Shown in pieces: positions 30,737 to 39,879 of a stretch of DNA of 64,000 nucleotides. Origin of the DNA: Erwinia aphidicola (GTDB lineage: Bacteria; Pseudomonadota; Gammaproteobacteria; Enterobacterales; Enterobacteriaceae). The position numbers and the translations under genes are program-made. Below the pieces are notes generated by a model. The model saw only the letters and a list, made by a program, of their open reading frames with translations. It made no database searches and had not been told where the DNA came from. Each line of letters begins with the position of its first letter. Position 1 is the first letter of the stretch. The stretch covers positions 4,402,001-4,466,000 of the forward strand of contig NZ_JAMKCQ010000001.1 of the NCBI RefSeq assembly GCF_024169515.1, written 5' to 3'.

Positions 30737-31417
30737 CCCCTTCTCGCACCGCTTCCCGTCGTCGCTACACTCCAGGCTATCCAGCGTCAGCTGCTGTGCA
30801 AAATAGCCCTGCACGCCCCAGATTTTACTGTTGCGCAGCGTCTCCAGCTGGCCGTCTCCGGCCACCCCTTCCACGATCACCCGGTTGGTATACTGGCGGA
30901 TATGGTTGATCAGCACCGAAAAGAACGGCTTATTGACGTTTTCCAGATAGAACTGGCGGTCAAGCTTCACCGCTTCAAACATATTTGACTGCAGCGCATG
31001 CAGATTGGCATCGCCGGCGCCCAGATCGTCGAGCCATAAGATATTCAGCTGTTCTATCAGGCTACGCAGCAGCGGGTTGTCCATACCGTCGTGCAGATTG
31101 GGAAAATCTTCCGACAGCTTCAGGCGCACAAAGGGCAGATGGCTGAGGATTTGCTGGATAAAAGACGACTCGGTCACGGCACGCGCCAGCTGAAAGTCGA
31201 TGGCCACGCTGCACAGCAGGCCGTGCTGGCGAAAGTAATCGGCGTACTCTTCGACGATCAGCAGCTGATGCAGTAGCCGATCCTCAGGCGATGCCAGCTG
31301 CCGCACAGCATCCACCGGGCCACCGACCGCAGCAGCATGCGGAAGGTAGCTCAGGTCGATGGCGATCATCTCACCGCTCAGGGTATGTACAGGAGTACAA
31401 AAAAAATCGTTTTTCAT
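30734..31417 (-). CDS. Degenerate EAL-domain protein (YdiV/RflP-like)
   Basis: A 227-residue stand-alone EAL domain that has lost the catalytic set: the EAL glutamate motif is replaced around VHTLSGEMIAID, and the DDFG loop reads LDDLGAGDAN, while KLDRQF and VIVEGV are retained. PFVRLKLSEDFPNLHDGMDN and LGAGDANLHAL resemble YdiV, the E. coli/Salmonella protein that does not cleave cyclic di-GMP but binds FlhD and represses motility. Assignment by resemblance. Start uncertain: ATG 31417 aligns with YdiV; ATG 31441 adds eight residues. Its stop lies in the repeat flanking the MITE-like element. Confidence 0.75.
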   Translation of the reverse strand: MKNDFFCTPVHTLSGEMIAIDLSYLPHAAAVGGPVDAVRQLASPEDRLLHQLLIVEEYADYFRQHGLLCSVAIDFQLARAVTESSFIQQILSHLPFVRLKLSEDFPNLHDGMDNPLLRSLIEQLNILWLDDLGAGDANLHALQSNMFEAVKLDRQFYLENVNKPFFSVLINHIRQYTNRVIVEGVAGDGQLETLRNSKIWGVQGYFAQQLTLDSLECSDDGKRCEKG

Positions 31418-31554
31418 GCCGCCGGGCCAGTTAACGGGCATCCTGCCAGTGAAATAAATCGTCGTACAGTTAAACTATAGAAGTAAATACTGTAATCGCC
31501 GGGGTGAAACGGCGATTTTTAGATTATCGGCAGGTCCAGCAGTAGCTTTATGGT

Positions 31555-33036
31555 TTATGCGTCATTGCTAGCAACTTTATAATCCGGATCATCCAGTTCA
31601 TGGCTGCAGAATGGCCCTGCCTGACGCAACAGGCTGATGCAATCCTCGCTCAGATGGCGCAGGCGCAGACTTTTACCGGCTTCCAGATAGCGCGCCGTCA
31701 GCTTATCGATCGCCTCCACGCCGCTGGAGTCCATCACCCGGGTGCGGGCGAAGTCGATCACCACACTCTCGGCATCCTGCTGCGGATTAAACAGCTCCTG
31801 AAAACTCGCGGTGGAGCCAAAGAACAGCGGCCCTTCCAGACGGTATGTTTTCTCCCCCTCTTTCTCGCTCTGCTCAATAATGGTGATGCGGGCATGCTGC
31901 CAGGCGAAGACCAGCGCCGAGATAATCACGCCGCAGATCACCGCCATCGCCAGGTCGGTGAAAATCGTGACCAGCGTCACCGCAATCATAATCACCGCAT
32001 CGGCTTTCGGCATGCGCTTCAGGCGCCTGATGGAACTCCACTCAAAGGTGTTGATGCACACCACAAACATAATGCCCGCCAGCGCCGCCACCGGCAGCAG
32101 CGCGATGTAATCCGACAGGCTAATCACGAACAGGATCAGCAGTAGCGCCCCGACCAGGTTGGAGATGCGACCGCGACCGCCGGAGGTGAAGTTGATAATT
32201 GACTGGCCGATCATCGCACAACCGGCAAAGCTGCCGAAGAAGCCGCAAATCGTGTTACCGATACCCTGCGCCACGCACTCCTGATTGCCCGCCCCTTTTT
32301 TACTGCCCATCTCATCCAGTACCGCCAGCGTCAGCAGCGACTCAATCAGCCCGACCAGCGCAATCACCACCGCATACGGCAGCACGATCTTCAGTGTTTC
32401 CCAGCTTAACGGCGCGGTCGGCAGATGGAACGACGGCAGCGTGCCGGAGATATCCGCCAGGTCGCCAACGCGTTTGGTATCCAGGCCAAAACCAATGGCA
32501 ATCGCACTGATGGCGAGCAGCGCCGCCAGCGAACCGGGGATCGCTTTGGTCAGCTTCGGGAACAGCCAGACGATCAGCATCGCCAGCGCCACCAGCGCAT
32601 ACATCACCGGCCCCTGCCCTTTAATCATCGGGAACTGCGCCAGCATAATCACAATCGCCAGCCCGTTAACGAAGCCGTAAATCGCCGGTTGCGGCACCAG
32701 GCGGATAAACTTACCGAGCCGCAGCACGCCAATCGCCAGCTGAATCAGCCCCGCGAGGATGGTCGCCAGCAGCACGTACTCGTAGCCGTGCTGGGTAATC
32801 AGGCTAATCAGCACCACAATAATCGACCCGGCCGCGCCGGAGATCATCCCCGGCTTGCCGCCGAAGAAGGCGGTGACCAGCCCGAGAATAAAGGCGGTGT
32901 GCAGACCAATGGTCGGCGACAGCCCGGCCAGCAGAGAAAAAGCCGTCGCTTCCGGGATCAGCGCAACGGACACCACGGCACCGGCCAGCACGTCATTTTT
33001 GACGTCACTCGCCCTGAAATTGCTCAGGTTAAACAT
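31555..33036 (-). CDS. SulP-family anion transporter with C-terminal STAS domain
   Basis: Inner-membrane transporter of the SLC26/SulP family, for sulfate, bicarbonate or dicarboxylates; the substrate cannot be read from sequence. The 493-residue product has about 11-12 membrane helices from residue 15 and a cytoplasmic STAS domain from about 385 (VVIDFARTRVMDSSGVEAID). It is shorter than E. coli DauA (about 550) and lies between pth and ychF rather than at the dauA site, so I do not call it dauA. ATG 33036 has GGA 7 bases upstream; an ATG at 33081 adds 15 polar residues. Confidence 0.88.
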   Translation of the reverse strand: MFNLSNFRASDVKNDVLAGAVVSVALIPEATAFSLLAGLSPTIGLHTAFILGLVTAFFGGKPGMISGAAGSIIVVLISLITQHGYEYVLLATILAGLIQLAIGVLRLGKFIRLVPQPAIYGFVNGLAIVIMLAQFPMIKGQGPVMYALVALAMLIVWLFPKLTKAIPGSLAALLAISAIAIGFGLDTKRVGDLADISGTLPSFHLPTAPLSWETLKIVLPYAVVIALVGLIESLLTLAVLDEMGSKKGAGNQECVAQGIGNTICGFFGSFAGCAMIGQSIINFTSGGRGRISNLVGALLLILFVISLSDYIALLPVAALAGIMFVVCINTFEWSSIRRLKRMPKADAVIMIAVTLVTIFTDLAMAVICGVIISALVFAWQHARITIIEQSEKEGEKTYRLEGPLFFGSTASFQELFNPQQDAESVVIDFARTRVMDSSGVEAIDKLTARYLEAGKSLRLRHLSEDCISLLRQAGPFCSHELDDPDYKVASNDA

Positions 33037-33390
33037 AAAATTTCCAGTTAATTTAAACGTGTTGGTTCTTCCGTGCCGCATTAATCGGGCACAGCTGGCT
33101 CGTCAGAGTGACGAGTGGCGGCAACGGGCGTTGCGCAGGCGGGAGGGTCTTAAGGTGGCGTAAGCAGCAAGCGATGCATCTGCGGAGTTCTCCAGGTTCT
33201 GTAAAGACACGTCAGTATGGGAAAATGTGAGCACGATCTCAAGAGATAACTTAACCTCCGCCTCAGAAATCAACCGCCTCCAGGCTAAAATTACGTGTAT
33301 AATGCGCGGAAACTTTTAAGACAACCGTCTGTGACACTATCAGGGCATGTAAAAGTGCGTTGATTATCAAGAAATTAAGGTGATTCAAAC
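33037..33390. promoter_or_regulatory. Divergent promoter region of the SulP gene and ychF
   Basis: A 354-bp gap without a credible gene. On the plus strand a perfect -10 hexamer TATAAT lies at 33298-33303, 88 bases before the ychF start; the -35 around 33275-33280 (CGCCTC or nearby) is poor. On the minus strand I see no clear promoter for the SulP gene. Confidence 0.5.
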
Positions 33391-34482
33391 ATGGGATTCA
33401 AATGCGGTATTGTGGGCCTGCCAAACGTCGGGAAATCCACCCTGTTCAATGCGTTAACCAAAGCGGGCATCGAAGCAGCTAACTTCCCGTTCTGTACCAT
33501 TGAGCCGAATACTGGCGTGGTGCCAATGCCTGATTCACGTCTTGATCAGCTGGCTGCCATCGTTAAGCCGCAGCGCATTCTGCCGACCACCATGGAATTC
33601 GTTGATATCGCTGGCCTGGTAAAAGGCGCCTCGAAAGGTGAAGGCCTGGGCAACCAGTTCCTGACCAATATCCGTGAAACCGAGGCTATCGGCCACGTGG
33701 TGCGCTGCTTTGAGAACGACAACATTATCCACGTGAATAATAAAGTTGACCCGGCTGACGATATTGAAACGATCAATACCGAGCTGGCGCTTTCTGACCT
33801 GGATACCTGTGAACGTGCCCTGCAGCGCGTGCAGAAGAAAGCCAAGGGCGGCGACAAAGACGCCAAAGCTGAACAGGCGGCGCTGGAAAAATGCCTGCCG
33901 CATCTGGAAAAAGCCGGCATGCTGCGCGCGCTGGATCTGACGGATGAAGATAAAGCGGCAATCCGCTACCTGAGCTTCCTGACGCTGAAGCCAACCATGT
34001 ATATCGCCAACGTTAACGAAGACGGTTTTGAAAATAACCCGTACCTCGATATCGTACGTGCGATTGCCGAGAAAGAGGGTTCCGTTGTGGTGCCGGTGTG
34101 CGCTGCCGTTGAGTCTGATATTGCCGAGCTGGAAGATGGCGACCGCGAAGAGTTTATGGCCGAGCTGGGCATTGAAGAGCCGGGCCTGAACCGCGTCATC
34201 CGCGCCGGTTACGCCCTGCTCAACCTGCAGACCTACTTCACCGCTGGCGTGAAGGAAGTGCGTGCATGGACTATCCCGGTTGGTGCGACCGCACCACAGG
34301 CCGCAGGTAAGATCCACACCGACTTCGAGAAAGGCTTTATCCGCGCTCAGACCATTGCTTTCGATGACTACATTGCCTGCAAGGGTGAACAAGGCGCGAA
34401 AGAAGCCGGTAAGATGCGTTCAGAAGGGAAAGACTACATCGTGAAAGATGGCGATGTAATGAACTTCCTGTTCAACGTCTAA
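33391..34482 (+). CDS. ychF: Redox-regulated ATPase YchF (Obg family)
   Basis: Universally conserved P-loop protein that binds ATP rather than GTP and associates with ribosomes. The 363-residue product has [14 protein letters not shown] (G1), [20 protein letters not shown] (G3) and NVNE in place of NKxD at G4, the change that gives ATP specificity, followed by a coiled-coil helical domain and a C-terminal TGS domain (about 275-360). Length equals E. coli YchF. A terminator follows 53 bases behind it. Confidence 0.96.
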   Translation: MGFKCGIVGLPNVGKSTLFNALTKAGIEAANFPFCTIEPNTGVVPMPDSRLDQLAAIVKPQRILPTTMEFVDIAGLVKGASKGEGLGNQFLTNIRETEAIGHVVRCFENDNIIHVNNKVDPADDIETINTELALSDLDTCERALQRVQKKAKGGDKDAKAEQAALEKCLPHLEKAGMLRALDLTDEDKAAIRYLSFLTLKPTMYIANVNEDGFENNPYLDIVRAIAEKEGSVVVPVCAAVESDIAELEDGDREEFMAELGIEEPGLNRVIRAGYALLNLQTYFTAGVKEVRAWTIPVGATAPQAAGKIHTDFEKGFIRAQTIAFDDYIACKGEQGAKEAGKMRSEGKDYIVKDGDVMNFLFNV

Positions 34483-34535
34483 ACCCTTCCGTCGTCTTAT
34501 GAGGTTTGATTGAATCTCCTAAGATTCGAAACGCG

Positions 34536-34567
34536 ATAAATCCACGCAGTTGCGTGGATTTTTTTTT
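34536..34567 (+). terminator. ychF terminator, left copy of a 29-bp direct repeat
   Basis: AAATCCACGC and GCGTGGATTT form a 10-bp stem around a 4-base loop, followed by nine T in all. The 29 bases 34536-34564 recur exactly at 38542-38570. The integrase remnant starts directly behind this copy. Confidence 0.85.
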
Positions 34568-34574
34568 AGCTCGC

Positions 34575-34951
34575 CAGTTAGAAAAACCCGCAAGGCCAGT
34601 GTCACTTCTCAAACCTTTAAGCCCGTCGCCACACGGTGGTTGCAGATGAAAGACTGGGCCGACATCACCAAAAAGCGGCGACTGGATATGCCTGAGCGTG
34701 TGGTTTTCCCCGCCATCAGCAAACTTCCTATCAGGGAAATCACACCGCACCACATTCTTAAAATTTTTCAGTAAACGGCTAAACGCGGCGCACCGACTGT
34801 TGCCGCTGACGCCCGCCGTACCATTTCATCGGTTTTCGAGTTGGCAGTCGCGACGCTTAGAGCTGATATGGCTGGCATGGTGAAAAGTAACGCAGTAAGC
34901 CCAGACTCTGGCATCAGTAACGCAGGTGCTCCAGGTCACCGATGGCACTGA
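34575..34951 (+). pseudogene. Remnant of a P4-type tyrosine integrase (middle part)
   Basis: In one frame, translation gives TFKPVATRWLQMKDWADITK, then RVVFPAISKLPIREITPHHI and LKIFQ, a TAA stop at 34772-34774, and then TAKRGAPTVAADARRTISSV, FELAVATLRADMAG in the same frame. This reproduces the core-binding domain of P4/CP4-type integrases (pattern tF..va..W, ..i.P.lG..pi..It...il..l, ..rGa...A...r..is.vF.yAi..g.a). The N-terminal arm-binding domain and the catalytic domain with the Tyr are missing. Homology fades after about 34883. It lies immediately behind the left 29-bp repeat. Confidence 0.72.
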
Positions 34952-35165
34952 GAAAACCATGTTCATCAGAATGCGTATGATCGCGCAGAATGCGTTAATC
35001 GCCTTTGTTTTTCGCTGTTATTTCCGCGAAATGATGATTAAATTCGTTCAGGAACATTATTCGCAGAGTCTGAGGCTCATCAGAGCGTGACTCGGATTGA
35101 TCGCAGGTAAGTACAGTCTTTAACTTCATCATCAAAGTCATACCGCAAACAGAGGCAGGGAAAGA
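34952..35165. other. Gap before the DUF2157 gene
   Basis: I see no gene I can support. A stretch at 34920-35090 is open on the plus strand (ending at TGA 35088) and may be further decayed island sequence, but it matches nothing I recognise. The promoter of the DUF2157 gene should lie here. Confidence 0.4.
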
Positions 35166-37373
35166 ATGAGGGAGCTTGTACCCGATGGCATCACCGGGAT
35201 GCCGTCACGGACGGCAGAGTATCTTTGTCGCCAGATCGCACGCCTGCTGAAAGGAGGAAGCCTGACCCCTGAGACCTGCGAGCGTATCTTTGCTTTCTGT
35301 GGAATCAGACCGTCAGATGCTCAGTGGCGTCAGTTTCTTATCCCGGTTCTTTCCTGTCTGGGATTACTGTCACTGGTTGCCGGAGCGGTGTTCTTTATTG
35401 CCTGGAACTGGGCCTGGCTGCCGAAAATGGCGAAATTTGCCCTGGCCGAGCTGTTTATCGTCGCGCTGGCGGTGATTGTCTGGTGGCGCTGGTACAGCAC
35501 GCTGGCACGCAAGGCATTACTGGCGACAGGGTTAAGCTTCGGTGCCCTGTTTGCGCTGTATGGACAGATTTATCAGACTGGTGCTGACAGCTGGGAGCTA
35601 TTCCGGGCCTGGTTATATGTTCTTCTGCCGCTGGCGCTGATTGCCCGGCAAAACAGCCTGTGGTTTTGCAGCTGGCTGGTCGCTAACCTGGCGTTCCAGC
35701 TCTATTTCAACACCCTGCCGTCGTCACTGCTGGATCTGGCCGCGTCTGACAGTTTAACCAGGCTCCCGACCACTGTGCTCTACGGATATCTGGCGTTGCT
35801 GGCAGCCTGCCTGATTGTCAGGGAAGCACTGGCCTGGCGCGCGATAACGCATCATCCCGAGAGCTGGCTGGCAAGCCGCTGGTTCTCGCGAGTCATGGCT
35901 GGATTTTTACTGCTTCAGCTAACCGCCATTGTGGCCGGGAACCTCTCTGACTGGGGCGGCGGTGACCACCTTCCTTATATCACGGGCGGTTGGGTGATCA
36001 CCCTGCTGGCAGGTTATTACCTGTACCGTTACCGCTATCAGGATCTCTGCATGCTGACACTGGGCATCGCCAGCCTGACCGTTGTCGGCTGTGCGCTTAT
36101 CATGCAGTTATTTCTTTTAGGCTATGATACGGGTGATCTGTTTTTGACCGGCGCCCTGATGGCATTCTGGGTAGCGGTAAATGGTGCAATTCTGCTGAAG
36201 TGGCAACGCAAACTGGTTGAAAAGGGGCCAATCGATCTGGTTCCGGCCAGGCTGACGTTACTGACAGACACTTTGCGTCAGCAGGGTTTGCTGAGCGCCT
36301 CGCAGGTTGAGGAAATTAAGCAACGCGGTCACGCATCCGACCTGCCCTGGTATCTGAGGCTGGCGCTAAGCGTCGGAGGCTGGGTGGCGGCGATCATCAT
36401 TCTGTTACTGATGATACTGGTGCTTTATGCCACTGAACTGCTCGAAGATCCGAATGCTGCCACCCTTATTATTCCTTCGCTGCTGCTTGCCGCCATTGCG
36501 CGTGGCCTGTTACGCAGTCAGCGTGACGGTAAACATCACCTCGGCCTGGCATGGGCGATTGCGGCAACGTGCGGACTGATAATCGGCGTTCTGCTGCAAA
36601 TCCAGAGCAATGACGCCAGTTTTCTTATGCTGAGTTCACTGACTGCCTTGCCGATCCTGGCCGCGATGGCGGTGGCTATGCCCGACCGCACTTATCGGTT
36701 TATGGCCATCACTGCCCTGACCTTTTTCCTGGTGCTGGCGGGCCATTCTATGGCCCGGCTTTACCTGTCTCCGATGGCTGCACGCCTTGCTGTGTCCGTA
36801 CTGGTGGCGGCGGTCATATGTTTGTGGATGTGGACAGTCAGTCATCAGTTGAGGTTACAGACTGGGCAGTGTGCTGAAGCGGTACATCCCCTGTTGTATG
36901 GCATACCTTGTGGTCTGGTGTTGCTGAGTTTCCTTGGGATTAACGCGGCTTATCTCACGGATTTCATCTGGTCAGCATCGCAATTTTCCACGCTTCAGTC
37001 TGCGACAGGCCCAGGGATCGCGGCTGGCTTAGTGCTGAGTGCGCTCAGTCAGAAAAGGCACAGCCAGCCGCTGTTTTCGAGCATTACGCTGCCCGCTGCG
37101 CTTATCTGTGGCGCTGCCGCCCTCTGTGCGCCGGGTATAGGGCTGGGATTGTGGTTAATTCTGATGGCACGTTATCAGGGAAGTCTGGGGTTACTGGTGG
37201 TCAGTGGCGGTTTCATGGTGCTGTATGTCACTGGCTGGTATTACTTTTTGGAGGTAATTTTGCTGCAGAAATCCCTGCTGCTGCTGGTCAGCGGACTGGT
37301 TTTACTGGGGCTGGCATGGGCAGTCAAAAAAGTATTACCCGTACAAATCGGAGGTGCCAGTGAAAATGTATAA
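35166..37373 (+). CDS. Polytopic membrane protein, DUF2157/DUF4401 type
   Basis: A 735-residue inner-membrane protein of unknown function. The soluble N-terminus (about 1-55, ending FAFCGIRPSDAQWRQ) and first helices (from residue 58) are typical of DUF2157, and the C-terminal half of DUF4401. I see about 18-20 hydrophobic segments with a cytosolic-looking basic stretch near residues 345-400. Codon use is less GC-rich than in the core genes. It overlaps the next gene by 14 bases; proteins of these two families regularly occur as neighbours, so they probably act together. Possibly acquired with the flanking 29-bp repeats. Confidence 0.85.
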   Translation: MRELVPDGITGMPSRTAEYLCRQIARLLKGGSLTPETCERIFAFCGIRPSDAQWRQFLIPVLSCLGLLSLVAGAVFFIAWNWAWLPKMAKFALAELFIVALAVIVWWRWYSTLARKALLATGLSFGALFALYGQIYQTGADSWELFRAWLYVLLPLALIARQNSLWFCSWLVANLAFQLYFNTLPSSLLDLAASDSLTRLPTTVLYGYLALLAACLIVREALAWRAITHHPESWLASRWFSRVMAGFLLLQLTAIVAGNLSDWGGGDHLPYITGGWVITLLAGYYLYRYRYQDLCMLTLGIASLTVVGCALIMQLFLLGYDTGDLFLTGALMAFWVAVNGAILLKWQRKLVEKGPIDLVPARLTLLTDTLRQQGLLSASQVEEIKQRGHASDLPWYLRLALSVGGWVAAIIILLLMILVLYATELLEDPNAATLIIPSLLLAAIARGLLRSQRDGKHHLGLAWAIAATCGLIIGVLLQIQSNDASFLMLSSLTALPILAAMAVAMPDRTYRFMAITALTFFLVLAGHSMARLYLSPMAARLAVSVLVAAVICLWMWTVSHQLRLQTGQCAEAVHPLLYGIPCGLVLLSFLGINAAYLTDFIWSASQFSTLQSATGPGIAAGLVLSALSQKRHSQPLFSSITLPAALICGAAALCAPGIGLGLWLILMARYQGSLGLLVVSGGFMVLYVTGWYYFLEVILLQKSLLLLVSGLVLLGLAWAVKKVLPVQIGGASENV

Positions 37374-37896
37374 ACCGTGCCGATGGCTGGCTGGCGCGGT
37401 GATAGCGCTGGCGTTGATAGCCGTTAATGTCAGCATCTGGCAAAAAGAGCAGTTGCTGAAGCAAGGCGCGGTGATGATTTTACCCCTTGCCCCGGTTGAC
37501 CCGCGATCCCTGATGCAGGGTGATTACATGGCGCTGAACTATGCCCTCACCCGTCCTCTGGAACTGACGTTGTATCAACAGGCTGAGTCCTGCGGCGCGA
37601 CCCTATCAGCGCCATGCCTGCCCACCAGCGGAACCCTGATTGTTGACCTCGATGCGCAGCGTCACGCGACTCAGGCCCGCTTTGATCAGGGTGAACCTCT
37701 GCAGCCGAATCAGCTACGGGTGAAGTACCATCAACATTACGGTTCGCTGACCGTAGGCACTAACGCCTGGTTCTTTCAGGAAGGTCATGCCGACAGATTC
37801 GCGCAGGCACGTTACGGGGCATTTCGGGTGGGAAGCGATGGCACGGCTCTCCTGACGGATCTGCTTAATGAGCAGGGTAAAGCGATTCAGCCTTGA
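37360..37896 (+). CDS. GDYXXLXY-family membrane-anchored protein
   Basis: The 178-residue product has one N-terminal membrane helix (about 10-26) and the family signature GDYMALNY at 54-61, in PVDPRSLMQGDYMALNY, with a further GAFRVGSDG near the end. The bulk should be periplasmic. Function is unknown. I use GTG 37360 because GGAGG lies 5 bases upstream; GTG 37354 and ATG 37366 are alternatives. It overlaps the DUF2157 gene, its common partner. Confidence 0.85.
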   Translation: MKMYKPCRWLAGAVIALALIAVNVSIWQKEQLLKQGAVMILPLAPVDPRSLMQGDYMALNYALTRPLELTLYQQAESCGATLSAPCLPTSGTLIVDLDAQRHATQARFDQGEPLQPNQLRVKYHQHYGSLTVGTNAWFFQEGHADRFAQARYGAFRVGSDGTALLTDLLNEQGKAIQP

Positions 37897-38086
37897 GGAT
37901 GCGAGACGCTCACTGGCCTGGCGCTAAATACCCTGACAGGCGGCCTTAATGTCCTTACTGCCCGGATGCCCGTCACAGGTCGACAAAAGGTTGCTGTGCC
38001 GGAAGCCTGTTTTGCGATTAAGCCTCGCGCCGAAAATTTAAGCGGGTACGCTGCATCAATCTAGCTATTCAGACATTGAGAAAATT

Positions 38087-38500
38087 ATGCCGAACATGAT
38101 TAACGACAAATGGATTAGGGCATCTGTGCTATCAGCAATATTTAGTAGTTTAGTGGGTTCATTACTGGTTTTAACCTATCTTTCCTGGGGAAAAAGCATT
38201 ACACCCGTAGTGGGTTTCATATTTAATTATTTTTTCATCGTTATGGTGAGTATTATTGGCACTACGATGGGATCAATGATAATCGGCATGCCATTAGCGA
38301 TGATTTCAAAGAGATTTTATCCTGACGCTGCCCTGAAGGGGTGCTTTTTTATCGTGTGCTCTGCACTCTTCATGTGGCTGGTTGTACTGGCATGGCCTGT
38401 TATCAGGATATGTGAAACGCCTTATTCGGATATTTTGCTTTTAAGCCCCTATGCTTTCTGTTCAGCTGCCGCACTTGCTTATCTGGTTTACTGGGATTGA
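38087..38500 (+). CDS. Small membrane protein of unknown function
   Basis: A 137-residue protein with four predicted helices (starting near residues 12, 40, 84 and 117) and a short basic loop (SKRFYPDAALKG). I do not recognise it. It is clearly more AT-rich than the genes around it, suggesting a separate origin. It is the last gene before the right copy of the 29-bp repeat and has no close operon partner; 190 bases separate it from the GDYXXLXY gene. Confidence 0.65.
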   Translation: MPNMINDKWIRASVLSAIFSSLVGSLLVLTYLSWGKSITPVVGFIFNYFFIVMVSIIGTTMGSMIIGMPLAMISKRFYPDAALKGCFFIVCSALFMWLVVLAWPVIRICETPYSDILLLSPYAFCSAAALAYLVYWD

Positions 38501-38541
38501 TGAGTATTATATCAATCAGGATCGGGGCAGAAGGACCGTTA

Positions 38542-38570
38542 ATAAATCCACGCAGTTGCGTGGATTTTTT
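38542..38570 (+). repeat. Right copy of the 29-bp terminator repeat
   Basis: Identical over 29 bases to 34536-34564, 4,006 bases away, with no further identity on either side (G versus A before it, T versus G after it). It again forms the AAATCCACGC/GCGTGGATTT hairpin followed by T residues, so it can terminate transcription from the small membrane protein gene. Confidence 0.85.
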
Positions 38571-38682
38571 GTTTTAAAGTGTCTCACCCCATCTCATCTA
38601 AGTGCAGCCATCAATTTACTTTCACTACTGCACACTCATAACCGCGGTTACGGGAGTGAAGTTTTCACCCTACTTCTATTAT

Positions 38683-39879
38683 TCAACGCTCACGCAATGC
38701 TTCGTTCATTTTATTCAGCGGCTTAAGCAGGTAATCGAGGATGCTTTTATTTCCGGTTTTGATGTCTACCGTGGCGATCATGCCGGGGAAAATATAAAAC
38801 TTCTCGTGGTGCTTATTTTCCAGGTAATTTGCACTGGTTTTGATCTTTACGCGGTAGTAGTAGACGTCGCGGCGCACATCATCCTGAATGGTGTCCGGTG
38901 AAATCGTCGTCACTTCGCCGTCTAAACTGCCGTAGATGGAGTAGTCGTAGGCGGTGATTTTGACTTTTGCTTTCTGTCCCGGATGAATAAACGCCACGTC
39001 GCGCGGGGAAATTTGCGCTTCCACCAGCATCTGGTCGTCAATCGGCACCAGCGTCATCAGCTTGCCGTTAGGCGGGATCACGCCACCGACGGTGTTGACC
39101 TCGATATTCTTGACAATGCCTTTCACCGGCGAGAAGAAGTCCAGTCGGTTGAGGGAATCCTTGCGGCCTAAAATCACCGAACGCTGAGTCTCGACCTCCG
39201 CATTGGCTTTCGCCAGCTCCTCGCCCGCGCGGACGTGATACTGCGTTTCCAGATCGGTCGCCTTGCTTTCCATTTCGTTGATCTGCCGTTGCAGCCGCAG
39301 CACTTCGACATCGCTCGCCGCGCCCTGTTTGACCAGCGGTTTGGTCATCGCAAGCTCGCGCCGGATCAGTGCTACCCCCTGTTTCAGGCCAGAAAGCTGC
39401 TTCTCAAGGCTGTTGCGGCTGGAGTTGTACAGCTCAGTTTCCGATTTCACCAGATCCGGCTCGTTGTCGAGCTCAGGTGGAAACACCAGCGGCGTATTGT
39501 TGATTTGAGCGGTCAGACGCGCCGCCGTCGCCAGCGCCGCGTGCAGACGGGACAGACTCTCCTGCACGCCGGACTCGGTTTTGGTGCGGTCCAGCTGCGC
39601 CAGACGCTGGCCGCGCTCCACCACTTCGCCTTCCTGCACGTCGATGCTGTGGACAATCCCGCCCTCCAGCGACTGCACGATTTGTTCGTGCGAAGAGGGA
39701 ATGACTTTGCCAGTGCCGGTGGTCACTTCGTCCAGCGTATAAAAGTTCGCCCACAGCACAAAACTCAGCAACATCAGCGCCAGGCTCCAGACCAGAATGG
39801 TCGAGCGCGGCAGGGATTTTTCCGCAAGTGGCCGGTGATGTTGTTTTTGTCCGTTTATCGGTTTTTTGCGTCCGATCAT
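38683..39879 (-). CDS. HlyD-family membrane fusion protein of the adhesin exporter
   Basis: Periplasmic adaptor linking the ABC exporter to the TolC-type channel. The 398-residue product has a cytosolic N-terminus, one helix near 28-47, a lipoyl-type half-motif QSLEGGIVHSIDVQEGEVVE near 88-107, a coiled-coil hairpin (about 120-260) and the returning barrel (FFSPVKGIVKNIEVNTVGGV near 268-287). It overlaps the ABC gene by 4 bases, so the two are coupled. In Salmonella terms this would be BapD/SiiD. Confidence 0.9.
   Translation of the reverse strand: MIGRKKPINGQKQHHRPLAEKSLPRSTILVWSLALMLLSFVLWANFYTLDEVTTGTGKVIPSSHEQIVQSLEGGIVHSIDVQEGEVVERGQRLAQLDRTKTESGVQESLSRLHAALATAARLTAQINNTPLVFPPELDNEPDLVKSETELYNSSRNSLEKQLSGLKQGVALIRRELAMTKPLVKQGAASDVEVLRLQRQINEMESKATDLETQYHVRAGEELAKANAEVETQRSVILGRKDSLNRLDFFSPVKGIVKNIEVNTVGGVIPPNGKLMTLVPIDDQMLVEAQISPRDVAFIHPGQKAKVKITAYDYSIYGSLDGEVTTISPDTIQDDVRRDVYYYRVKIKTSANYLENKHHEKFYIFPGMIATVDIKTGNKSILDYLLKPLNKMNEALRER

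Noticed and set aside
34959-35090. Small open frame of 43 codons between the integrase remnant and the DUF2157 gene
   Set aside because: No clear ribosome site and no recognisable similarity; may be island debris but not supportable as a gene.
37897-38049. Open stretch in frame behind the GDYXXLXY stop codon, considered as a stop-codon read-through extension or remnant
   Set aside because: Only about 50 codons in GC-rich sequence with no recognisable domain; chance openness is likely.
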